This document shows positions 23,953 to 31,755 of a stretch of 38,866 nucleotides of DNA, in pieces. A program made the translations under genes and the position numbers. A model generated the notes under the pieces. The model ran no database searches. It saw only the letters and a list, made by a program, of their open reading frames with translations, and had not been told where the DNA came from. How positions within the stretch are numbered: position 1 is the stretch's first letter; each line of letters begins with the position of its first letter. Source of the DNA: Streptomyces sp. ISL-10 (GTDB taxonomy: Bacteria > Actinomycetota > Actinomycetes > Streptomycetales > Streptomycetaceae); the NCBI RefSeq assembly GCF_018614575.1, contig NZ_JAGGOJ010000024.1, positions 241 through 39,106 of the forward strand, given 5' to 3'.

Positions 23953-25349
23953 CTAGTACTCCAGTCAGATTTGGTGTCCTGAGCTGGCTCTTTTCCGGTA
24001 GTGGCATCGTTGTGCGATGGCTTGGTGGCGTCTGCGCCAGTGGGACCATCTCAGGGCTTGCTGACGCTGGTTGAGTTCGGGTCTGGGGTGGGGCAGGAGA
24101 GTGTCCAGGAGCCGTCGGATTTCCGCCACGGTGAGGGAGACGAGGCTGGTCGGTTCGTTTCTGCGGTTTCCCGGTGGGCGGCTTGGGCGGCCAGGGCGGT
24201 GAGGAAGGCATGGGCGAGCATGGCCAGGGTGATGTGCCGGTACCAGCCCGGATAGCGGCGGACCTCGTACTCGTCCAGGCCGCACTCGTTCTTCGCGGCC
24301 TGGAAGCATTCCTCGACCGCCCATCGGCTGCCGGCGATCCGGGCGAGTTCGTCAATCTCGATGCCGACGGGTGCGTGGGCGAGGTAGTAGGCGATCTCGT
24401 CGGGGTCGGACAGGCTGCGGCGGGCCAGCACCCAGCGATGATGGGTCAGCGAATCCGGGTCGAAAATGATGTTGGCGGGCAGTTTCGCCGCGGTCCAGTC
24501 ATAGACGCGTGGGCCCTTCGCCCCGTCGCCGCAGGACAGCCGCTGCCAGGCATCGGCGGGGGCTTCGTCGATGAGCTGGTCGATGCGCCAGATCCCCGCC
24601 AGGGACTTGATCTGCTGGGACTTGGGCACCGCAAACACGTAACCGAGGCCGAGCTGCTCGAGCAGGCGGCGGAAGTTCCAGTCCTGCCCATAAGCCTCGT
24701 CCGCGGTCACCCAGGCGGCCGGCAGGCCCGCGGCCAGGCAGCGGCGCACGATCTCCCGGGCCAGCTCACCCTTGGTGGCAAAGCCGCGTTCATCAGGGAT
24801 TTTCGCTGCCCGGCACCGCTCACGGTCGGAGGTCCAGGCTTTCGGCAGGTAGAGTTCCCGGTCCACCAGGGTCCGGCCCGAGCTGGTGGCATAGGCGGCG
24901 AACACGCCGATCTGGCAGTTGTCGATCTTCCCCGAGGTGCCGGTGTACTGCCGGCCCACTCCGGCCGAGGTGGTGCCCTTCTTGACGAACCCGGTGTCAT
25001 CGATGATCAGTACCCCGCCCGGACCGAGCCGCTCGGCGGCGTAGTCCCGCACGTCATCGCGAACGGCACGCGTCCCAGCGGGCACCGTTCAGCAGGTGCT
25101 GTAGGCCCGCCGGATCACGGTGGCCGGCCCATTCGGCCAGCTGCCAGCCGTTCTTCCGCCCGACCGGCGCCAGCAGTCCCCGCACGTAGTCACGCATCCG
25201 CCACCGCAGATCCGCCCGCCCGAACCGGCCCGCCACCCGAGCGAAACCGACTCCAACTCGGACTTCCAGCAATCGACTTCAGGTATCACGTCCATACCCG
25301 AACAACGACAACCAGCAGCTCAGGACACGAAATCTGACTGGAGTACTAG
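23953..25349 (-). mobile_element. IS701-family insertion sequence (about 1.39 kb between CTAG repeats)
   Basis: Terminal inverted repeats of about 33 bp are seen at 23953-23985 and 25317-25349 with one mismatch. Both outermost tetramers are CTAG, so the element proper is likely 23957-25345 with a 4-bp CTAG target duplication, in agreement with the YTAR target of the IS701 family. It carries one transposase gene on the minus strand, which is broken. The near-identical ends indicate a fairly recent insertion despite the damaged gene. Confidence 0.9.
23965..25272 (-). pseudogene. IS701-family transposase, disrupted by two frameshifts
   Basis: The N-terminal frame (25272-25054) contains RMRDYVRGLLAPVGRKNGWQ and LQHLLNGARWDA, then runs into a stop. 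The reading continues in another frame from about 25070 (AVRDDVRDYAAERLG, then VLIIDDTGFVKKGTTSAGVG with the first catalytic Asp, TADEAYGQDW with the second, RWAVEECFQAAKNECGLDEY with the Glu). Near 24150 a second shift moves the true C-terminus (TSLVSLTVAEIRRLLDTLLP, RWSHWRRRHQAIAQRCHY) into a third frame. All DDE residues are intact, so the gene decayed by indels. A functional product would need two corrections; sequencing error is the alternative. Confidence 0.88.
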
Positions 25350-25796
25350 GTGTCGCCAGGGTCACTGAGGTCCCAGCGGCAGGTCGTCAGCACCCGCTGG
25401 TGCGGGGCGCGCCCATTCGGCACCGGCGTGAGGACCGGCGCCATCCGGGACCGGGCTGCTCATTCAGAAATCCGAGCGCGGCGCAGCCTCGTCCCTCAAC
25501 CGCTGATCAGCGGAACTCAGGAATGGCCCTCGACCATGGTCGTGTTCATTCTCCTGATCGTATTGCGAAGCCGACCCTCGGCGTCCGCGGCCCCAGCTCG
25601 CGCTGCAACACTTCCTAGAAATCGATTCTCAGATCAGGATGCCGCTGCCGGTTTCTGCCATTCCAATCCTGATTGAAAAACGTCAAGCGCTGCGTCGTGT
25701 GTGGCTCCGCCCGGGATGAGAAGTGGCTTGACCCGCCCCGATGGGGGTCGTAGGTTCGAACGGGGCGTGCGCCCGGTTCTGAACTTAGGGGGCTTC
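25350..25796. other. Spacer upstream of the PucR-type regulator
   Basis: No gene is supported in these 447 bp. It contains a weak inverted repeat (atcaggat at 25633-25640 and atcctgat at 25666-25673) and the promoter described at 25728-25756. The rest shows no family similarity in any frame. Confidence 0.65.
25728..25756 (+). promoter_or_regulatory. Vegetative-type promoter for the PucR-type regulator
   Basis: TTGACC at 25728-25733 and TAGGTT at 25751-25756 are separated by exactly 17 bp, a good match to the HrdB consensus. Transcription would start near 25763, giving a leader of about 35 nt before the ATG pair at 25797. Confidence 0.65.
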
Positions 25797-27746
25797 ATGA
25801 TGGATAGCGAAGTACTTATGGACAGCCTGGTGCTGGATGTTCTAGAAATGCTCGCACTGGATTCCCCTCCTGGGCGCTTTCAGGATCTGCTCGATAGAGC
25901 ACGCCGCGAAAACCTGCCCTTGATGTCATTGGTCGAACTCGAAAGAGCGGTCCAGTTGGCGCTGAGAATTCAAGACTTCAGCCATCAGCGGCGGCGGCGG
26001 GAGTCGGTCATGGCAGGCCTCGTCACGACGGTCCACGACATGACGGTTCCATACGACCCTGCTGCGCTGCTCAAGGTCATCACAAGTCGCGCTCGAGCAC
26101 TCCTAGGGTTCGACATGACTTACATCAGCCTGCGCAACCCCGAGGGCGGCTCATACATCCACAGCTCGGACGGCGACACGACCACGCTCAACGTGAGGCG
26201 TGTGCTTGAAGAGGGGTACGGGCTCGGTTCGTTGGCGCAGGAGGCGGGGGCGCCTTGCTGGACCTCGGACTACCTCAACGACGACCGCATACCACACCGC
26301 CAGCACCTTGACTCGTTTGTGCGCGCGGAGGGGCTGCACGCCATCATGGCAGTGCCGATCCGTCAGGATGGCGTTCCTGTAGGTGTGTTGTACGCGGCGG
26401 AGCGAATCGTCCGCCACTTCACGCCCGACGAGATCAGCTGCATGCAGTGTCTGGCCGACTTCGCCGCGGTTGCCCTGGAGAAGGCCAGGATCCTGCACCG
26501 GTCGCAGCAGGAGAACGCAGAACTGGCATCTGCGAATGCCCGGGGAAAGGCGGACATTGCGCGGCTGCGAGAGCTGGCCAGGGCCTCGTCCGAGCTGGGA
26601 GCCTTGGCGTTGGGCAGCGGCGATCTGGAGGAGTCCGCCAAGATTGCCGCGAGGGCATTGGACGCTGCTCTTGTGGTGAGCGACGCCTGCGGCCAGGCCT
26701 TCGCGTACGCCGGGAGAGTTCCCGAGTTCAACGGGGAGCTGATCGCCCAGGCGGTGCTGGAAGCGCACGGGGCGGGCGGCCCGGTCGCGATGGGCGAGAA
26801 CGCCTGGGCAGCCCCCCTCCGTGCGGGGGACGAGCTCGGCGTGGTCCTGTTGCAGTCTGCCCAGTCGCTCGGCAGGGACGAGCTGGACTTCCTGGGCTTC
26901 GTTGCACAGATGATGTCGCTGCAGCTCGTGATGCAGGACAACGCGGCTGCCGCGCAGGGTCCGCTGCGCGACGAGTTCCTCGGCGAGTTGCTCACTGCAA
27001 CCCCCCAGTTGCCGCCGGATCAACTCGCCCGCCGAGCCATGCAGTTGGGCATCGACTCGGACAAGTTGCACGTCGTCGTGGCGGTCCGGCTGGAGGGCGA
27101 TGAACGGGGTAAGGCAGTGGCGTGGTCCTCGACGTACGCCCACCACCGGTCCGGTCTGATGACGGTGCACGCTGATGACATCGTGCTGTTGCTGCCAGGC
27201 ACTGATGCCTCGGCTGCCGCTCGGACGGTGTTCGGAGAGTTGTCGCCACTGCTCGCCGAACCCGTCACCGTGGCTTCGGCCGGACCCGCTGTCGGACTTT
27301 CCTCGGTTTCCGAGGTCTACCAGGAGGTGTTGCGTTGCTGCGACGCACTGATCGCGCTGGATGGCGTGGGGAGCGCTGCGTCCGTCGACGACCTCGGTTT
27401 TCTGGGACTGTTGCTTTCCGACAACTATGACGTGGACCGATTCGTCGAGTCGGTGCTCGGGCCGGTACTCGCCCACGATGCCGAGCGCAAGACGAACCTG
27501 GTGGCGACGTTGGAGGCGTACTTCGCCTCGGGCAACAGTCCGAGGAAGGCGGCGAGCAGACTGTACGTCCACCGCAACACGGTGACCCGCCGACTGGAGA
27601 GCATCGCCGAACTGCTTGGTCCAGGTTGGCAGCATCCCCGGCAGGCGACAGAAGCGCAGCTGGCGCTCCGGTTGTTACGCGCCCGAGATGCCTTGCGACG
27701 CCGGCGGGAGGCGGCCTCGGGAGCTCAGGACACCTTGGGGACATAG
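25797..27746 (+). CDS. GAF-domain / PucR (CdaR)-type transcriptional regulator with a TTA codon (649 aa)
   Basis: After a helical N-terminus (residues 1-100) comes a GAF domain at ~110-255 (LLGFDMTYISLRNPEGGSYI, HAIMAVPIRQDGVPVGVLYA, FAAVALEKARIL), then a coiled stretch (~258-300). The C-terminal HTH of the PucR/CdaR family is at ~577-612 (SPRKAASRLYVHRNTVTRRL). Members sense small ligands and activate neighbouring catabolic or biosynthetic operons. Codon 627 is TTA (27675-27677), predicting bldA control. The two adjacent ATGs (25797, 25800) follow AGGGGG; the second has better spacing, the first is used here. It is the best candidate regulator of the phz-type operon, but no operator was identified. 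The 3' end overlaps the convergent gene by 22 bp. Confidence 0.9.
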   Translation: MMDSEVLMDSLVLDVLEMLALDSPPGRFQDLLDRARRENLPLMSLVELERAVQLALRIQDFSHQRRRRESVMAGLVTTVHDMTVPYDPAALLKVITSRARALLGFDMTYISLRNPEGGSYIHSSDGDTTTLNVRRVLEEGYGLGSLAQEAGAPCWTSDYLNDDRIPHRQHLDSFVRAEGLHAIMAVPIRQDGVPVGVLYAAERIVRHFTPDEISCMQCLADFAAVALEKARILHRSQQENAELASANARGKADIARLRELARASSELGALALGSGDLEESAKIAARALDAALVVSDACGQAFAYAGRVPEFNGELIAQAVLEAHGAGGPVAMGENAWAAPLRAGDELGVVLLQSAQSLGRDELDFLGFVAQMMSLQLVMQDNAAAAQGPLRDEFLGELLTATPQLPPDQLARRAMQLGIDSDKLHVVVAVRLEGDERGKAVAWSSTYAHHRSGLMTVHADDIVLLLPGTDASAAARTVFGELSPLLAEPVTVASAGPAVGLSSVSEVYQEVLRCCDALIALDGVGSAASVDDLGFLGLLLSDNYDVDRFVESVLGPVLAHDAERKTNLVATLEAYFASGNSPRKAASRLYVHRNTVTRRLESIAELLGPGWQHPRQATEAQLALRLLRARDALRRRREAASGAQDTLGT

Positions 27747-28978
27747 CCTTCCTGCTTCTGACGGCTTGCGGCCAACGCCTCAAGAGCATGCGCCGCGGAG
27801 GCCAGCGTCATGTGGCAGTGCCAGCCGCGCAGCGACCGCCCTTCGAAGTCTCGTAGCCCTGCGTGGTCTCCGTAGTCCGCGAGGTCCCGGCCGACTCGGT
27901 CGGCCGATCGGGAGAGGCCGAGCAGCGCGGACGTCGGCGCATCGCTCATGTTGGTGATCCACGGCTGGGGGGCGGAAGCGCCTTCGTGCCCCCTCTCGCC
28001 GAGCAGGACGAAACCTCCCTCAGGGGCCCGCTGCAACCGGGACGTACCGCCCGGCAGCCCCACGCGAATCTTGAGGGCGCGCGTGTGCCGTACGTCCATC
28101 GGGGACACCAGGGCGGACCTGGCAATGCGTCGGCGGTGTCCCTCGACAGAGTCGAGGATCCGTTGCGCCGGCAGTACGCCCGCGCCCCCATTGCGGGCCA
28201 GTGCGGGCTCTTTGACGGCGAACCGGGCAGTGCTCGCCACCCGTGCCAGTACGGGCACACCGGCCGCGCCGAACCGCCGCAGAAGCACCTCCGGTTCGTG
28301 GACCGGCAGATCGAGCACCACCGGGCGCCGGAGAGCGTTCTGCAGGCAGGTGAACCCAAGGGCTGCAGTCGTGGCGCATTCCTCCGGCGTCTCAACGACG
28401 CGGCTGGGAACCCGTCCCCTGGCCGCGTCGGCGTCTGCGCCATGGTCGTCCCCCGCCTGCTCCGACAGGAGCAGTCGCCAGTTCACCGGCGCTGCGACCT
28501 CCTCCGACGCGCACCACACGCCGAAGGCCTGCTGGCCATGGAATACCCGGTTCCGGTAGAGGTCGAGGCCGCGGCTCACCCCCACGGAGTGATGGCCTGA
28601 CTTTGGTATCGGCAGCTGCCGAACCACCCACGCCTGAGGCGTCATCACGCATCGGATCCAGTAGGCCAGGGCTTCGCGCACCCCGTGCCAGTCCCAGGTG
28701 GATTCGCAGATGAAGTGATGCAAGGTCTGCTGAAGCGCTGGATCGCCCAGGCATGCCGCGACGTTCCGGATGGACTTACGCCCTTTCGTTGCGAGCAACC
28801 CTCGCAGATACAACTCAGCCTTCTGACGTTGGTCCTTCCTCGGCAGTGACGCGAACAGGACGTTGCACATGTCCCTGAGCATGAATTCGCGTTCGTCGAT
28901 GATTACTGGCGAAGTACGCGGCGACGGCACGACGCGACGATTCCACGCAGGCCCGACACTGCCGGTGAGAACGCTCAC
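27725..28978 (-). CDS. IS701-like transposase homologue lacking catalytic residues; probable domesticated protein (417 aa)
   Basis: The fold of IS701 transposases is recognisable from end to end: FASLPRKDQRQKAELYLRGL, LQQTLHHFICESTWDW, HHSVGV, VNWRLLL and DFEGRSLRGWHCHMTLASAA. Where active enzymes have DDTGFPKxG, this protein has RQLPIPKSG (about residue 120), so the first Asp is gone. Where they have RIE it has RVG (about 367), so the Glu is gone too. The frame is intact, the GTG start has GGAGG 6 nt upstream, and I see no inverted repeats around it. It therefore looks maintained for another role, perhaps DNA binding and regulation of the cluster; this is inference. It is convergent with the PucR-type gene and divergent from phzC. 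Confidence 0.8.
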   Translation of the reverse strand: MSVLTGSVGPAWNRRVVPSPRTSPVIIDEREFMLRDMCNVLFASLPRKDQRQKAELYLRGLLATKGRKSIRNVAACLGDPALQQTLHHFICESTWDWHGVREALAYWIRCVMTPQAWVVRQLPIPKSGHHSVGVSRGLDLYRNRVFHGQQAFGVWCASEEVAAPVNWRLLLSEQAGDDHGADADAARGRVPSRVVETPEECATTAALGFTCLQNALRRPVVLDLPVHEPEVLLRRFGAAGVPVLARVASTARFAVKEPALARNGGAGVLPAQRILDSVEGHRRRIARSALVSPMDVRHTRALKIRVGLPGGTSRLQRAPEGGFVLLGERGHEGASAPQPWITNMSDAPTSALLGLSRSADRVGRDLADYGDHAGLRDFEGRSLRGWHCHMTLASAAHALEALAASRQKQEGYVPKVS

Positions 28979-29658
28979 AGAAGCCCTCCAAGTCTGTTCC
29001 GGTGGTACGTCGAAGCCCCCTCTTCAATCATGGCCGGAAGTCGATATGACGGACGAGGTGTCAGGGGCACCGCATCGCGCCGCCTCGTGGGCGACTCGGC
29101 ACTACGCGGCTTGAGTGTCCGCGTGCCGGCCGCTTACCTACCGGTAGCGGGAGTTGTGGGTGGCGATCGTGGCACCGTGGGCAGTGCGTACGGTCGCCGG
29201 CGTGCGTCGCCGCCGCCACCGCAAGAGCCGACGAGGGGCCCCGCCAGGCGTCGCGGCAGCAGGCGGCAGCGCGTCGGCCCGGCCGATCGCCGCACGCCGC
29301 GTCCATCGATGACGTGGAATCCGGTGGCTCCCGGGCATGGAGAACTCCAGATGGTGGCGAACCCATTTCTGGGTTGCGTTTTCCGGGCCCTGTCGCGGCG
29401 CTCGTCCTTCCTTCGTGATGCTGAGGCCTTGTCTGTCGTTGCCGCTGCACCGACCTGTTGGGCCGAGCAATGGGGCAGCTCCCCGCGAATGGCAGCGGTT
29501 GAGCGTGTCGGTCACGGTCTGTTACGGGCAACCAGCGCTGGAAACTGCGTCAAGTCGGTACGGGATACCAGCATCACCTGACAGAGTGCAGTAATTGCTT
29601 TTCCCTCGGTGCTCGCATGCTCCACAGTCGGAATCCGACCGCTTCCGGGAGGGTTCCG
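28979..29658. promoter_or_regulatory. Divergent control region between transposase-like gene and phzC
   Basis: These 680 bp separate two divergent genes. A perfect 10-bp palindrome ctaccggtag lies at 29138-29147, and an open frame on the plus strand (29030-29581) has no family similarity and irregular codon use, so I do not call it. Promoters for both directions are expected; no boxes were convincing. The size is large for a Streptomyces intergenic region and makes it the prime candidate for regulator binding. Confidence 0.5.
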
Positions 29659-30831
29659 TTGAGCAGCATCCATGACCGCATTCGGTCTTTGACCGCACGT
29701 CAGCAGCCCGGCTGGGAAGACCACGCGGAACTTTCCCGCGTCAGGGCTGAGCTCGCCAGGCTGCCGCCCCTGGTACACATTGATGACGTCGATACACTCA
29801 GCGCTCTGCTGGCGCGGGCGGCTGCCGGGGAGATCCAGGTGATCCAGTCCGGAGACTGCGCCGAGGACTGGGACGAAGCCACGTCGGCCGACGTGGCTCG
29901 CAAGGCAGCGCTGCTCGACATGCTGGCCGGCGCGATGAAGATGGTCGGGCACAAGTCGGTCCTGCGCGTGGGCCGGATAGCCGGCCAGTTCGCCAAGCCC
30001 CGTTCCCGTCCGATGGAGCGGGTCGGTGGCGTCGAACTGCCCGTCTACCGCGGACACATGGTCAACTCGCCCGAGCCCGACCCGGAGCTGCGCCGCCCCG
30101 ATCCCACCCGATTGCTCAAGGCGTACGGTGCCGCGCGCACCGTACTCGGCCACCTCGGCTGGCACGCGCAGGAAGCACAGCCTCGCCTGGAAGCAGCGCT
30201 GTGGACCAGCCACGAGGCGTTGCTGCTGGACTACGAACTTCCGCTCACCCGCCATCAGGCCGACGGCCGTTGGCTCCTCTCGTCGACGCACTGGCCGTGG
30301 ATCGGGGAACGGACGCGGCAGGTCGACGGCACCCACGTGACACTGCTGGCCGCGGTCGCCAACCCCGTTGCCTGCAAGGTGGGCCCGTCGGTTACTCCTG
30401 ACGAACTCCTCGCTCTGTGCGAGGCGTTGGACCCACACCGCACCCCTGGTCGGCTGACCTTGATATCCCGAATGGGTGGTGCAGAGGTGCCCCGGGTGCT
30501 GCCCCGCCTGGTCCGCGCGGTACGGGAGGCAGGGCACCCGGTGATCTGGCTGACCGACCCGATGCACGGCAACACCGTGACGGCGTCCGACGGCTCGAAG
30601 ACACGGCTCGTGGAGGCCGTTGTTCACGAGGTGGAGGAGTTTCACACCGCGGTCACCGAATCCGGTGGCATTGCCGGAGGACTGCATCTGGAAACCACTC
30701 CGGACGAGGTCACTGAGTGTGTCGACGACCACTCACAGCTGCATGATGTCGGCGTCAAGTACACGAGCCTCTGCGACCCGCGCCTCAATCCCGGACAGGC
30801 CCTGGCCGTCGCCTCCGCCTGGCGTGGCTGA
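29659..30831 (+). CDS. phzC: Class II DAHP synthase, PhzC-type (390 aa)
   Basis: Condenses phosphoenolpyruvate and erythrose 4-phosphate to DAHP, feeding the shikimate route. Class II (plant/AroH-like) features are LPPLVHIDDVD, QVIQSGDCAEDW, RVGRIAGQFAKPRS, SSTHWPWIGERTRQVDGTHV, NPVACKVGP, LTLISRMGG, WLTDPMHGNT and GGLHLETTPDEVTEC. The protein is shorter than housekeeping class II enzymes and lacks their N-terminal regulatory extension, as in secondary-metabolite copies that escape feedback inhibition. The TTG start at 29659 is chosen for the GGGAGGG 5 nt upstream; the region before it has no similarity. First gene of the phz-type operon. Confidence 0.93.
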   Translation: MSSIHDRIRSLTARQQPGWEDHAELSRVRAELARLPPLVHIDDVDTLSALLARAAAGEIQVIQSGDCAEDWDEATSADVARKAALLDMLAGAMKMVGHKSVLRVGRIAGQFAKPRSRPMERVGGVELPVYRGHMVNSPEPDPELRRPDPTRLLKAYGAARTVLGHLGWHAQEAQPRLEAALWTSHEALLLDYELPLTRHQADGRWLLSSTHWPWIGERTRQVDGTHVTLLAAVANPVACKVGPSVTPDELLALCEALDPHRTPGRLTLISRMGGAEVPRVLPRLVRAVREAGHPVIWLTDPMHGNTVTASDGSKTRLVEAVVHEVEEFHTAVTESGGIAGGLHLETTPDEVTECVDDHSQLHDVGVKYTSLCDPRLNPGQALAVASAWRG

Positions 30832-30844
30832 GTCCGCAGAGCCG

Positions 30845-31025
30845 CTGCCACATTCAACAGCGGCACGGAAGGCCGGCTCCCGTTCCTGGTGGAGAAGCTT
30901 CCCACTCCGCGCCGGCCCAGCCCGCCGGCATCGCCAGGGCCGTTGCCTTCCTCCTGTCCGACCGAGCCACGCACATCACCCTTGCACGATCTGACGGTCG
31001 ACGGCGATGCGCTCTGCGGCTTTGA
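30845..31025 (+). pseudogene. Relic of an EntA-like 2,3-dihydro-2,3-dihydroxybenzoate dehydrogenase (SDR)
   Basis: Between phzC and phzD one frame encodes PAGIARAVAFLLSDRATHIT and the next frame continues LHDLTVDGDALCGF. Joined, these give the C-terminus of EntA/DhbA-type short-chain dehydrogenases, where AVLFLLSD.A.HIT..DL.VDGGA.LG is characteristic. One extra C near 30981 explains the frame change. Just upstream, FPLR and PRR(P) fragments fit the preceding family motif in yet another frame. The catalytic YxxxK region and Rossmann fold are absent. Related clusters use such an enzyme to oxidise DHHA to 3-hydroxyanthranilate, so this is a plausible lost step. Confidence 0.72.
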
Positions 31026-31086
31026 CCCAGCAACCTCTCGCCCGGCCCGGCGCGCACTGTCTCGCGACCTTCACGAAAGGACATCC

Positions 31087-31755
31087 ATGGCGGGTATCCC
31101 TCCGATCCAGCCGTACCCCATGCCCACCGAGGGCGCACTGCCCCTGCCGGTTCCCCACTGGACCATCGACCCAGCGCGGGCAGTGCTGCTCATCCACGAC
31201 ATGCAGCGCTACTTCCTCGCTCCGTTCCCCGTGGGGGAGGCCCCTGTGACCGACCTCGTCCGCAACGCCACGGAACTGCGAGAGCAGTTCGCGCGACGTG
31301 GCGCGCCGGTCGCCTATACGGCACAGCCGGGCGGCATGACCGACGAAGAGCGCGGTCTGCTCAAGGACTTCTGGGGTCCGGGTATGCGCGTGGACCGCGA
31401 GCACCGCAAGGTCGTCGATCCGCTCGAACCGAAATCAGGCGACTGGATGTTCACAAAGTGGCGTTACAGCGCCTTCTTCAGGACCGAGCTGCTCGAGCGG
31501 ATGCGCTCCGAGGGACGTGATCAGCTCGTCGTGTGCGGCGTGTATGCCCATGTGGGTGTCCTGATGACCGCCGTTGAGGCGTTCACCAACGACATCGAGA
31601 CCTTCCTCGTCGCCGACGCGGTGGCCGACTTCTCCGAGCGCCACCACCGCCAGGCACTCACCTACGCCGCGGAACGGTGTGCCGTCGTCACCACCACCAA
31701 GGCGGTGGTCGACGAACTCGCGGCGGTCGACACTCACCAGGAGACGACACGATGA
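31087..31755 (+). CDS. phzD: Isochorismatase-type enzyme PhzD (222 aa)
   Basis: Hydrolyses the vinyl ether of 2-amino-2-deoxyisochorismate (ADIC) to trans-2,3-dihydro-3-hydroxyanthranilate (DHHA) and pyruvate. It is collinear with characterised PhzD: HDMQRYFL with the catalytic Asp38, YTAQPGGMTDEERGLLKDFW, TKWRYSAFF with Lys124, and VVCGVYAHVGVLMTAVEAFT. Length is normal (~207-222). The ATG has AAAGGA 6 nt upstream. It overlaps phzE by 4 nt (ATGA), so DHHA-forming enzymes are produced in balance. Confidence 0.96.
   Translation: MAGIPPIQPYPMPTEGALPLPVPHWTIDPARAVLLIHDMQRYFLAPFPVGEAPVTDLVRNATELREQFARRGAPVAYTAQPGGMTDEERGLLKDFWGPGMRVDREHRKVVDPLEPKSGDWMFTKWRYSAFFRTELLERMRSEGRDQLVVCGVYAHVGVLMTAVEAFTNDIETFLVADAVADFSERHHRQALTYAAERCAVVTTTKAVVDELAAVDTHQETTR

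Noticed and set aside
25633..25673. 8-bp inverted repeat with a 25-nt loop before the PucR-type gene
   Set aside because: Loop is long and no T-run follows, so it is weak as a terminator and not demonstrably an operator.
29030..29581. 183-codon plus-strand frame in the region before phzC
   Set aside because: Irregular codon use, no recognisable motif, and it covers the divergent control region.
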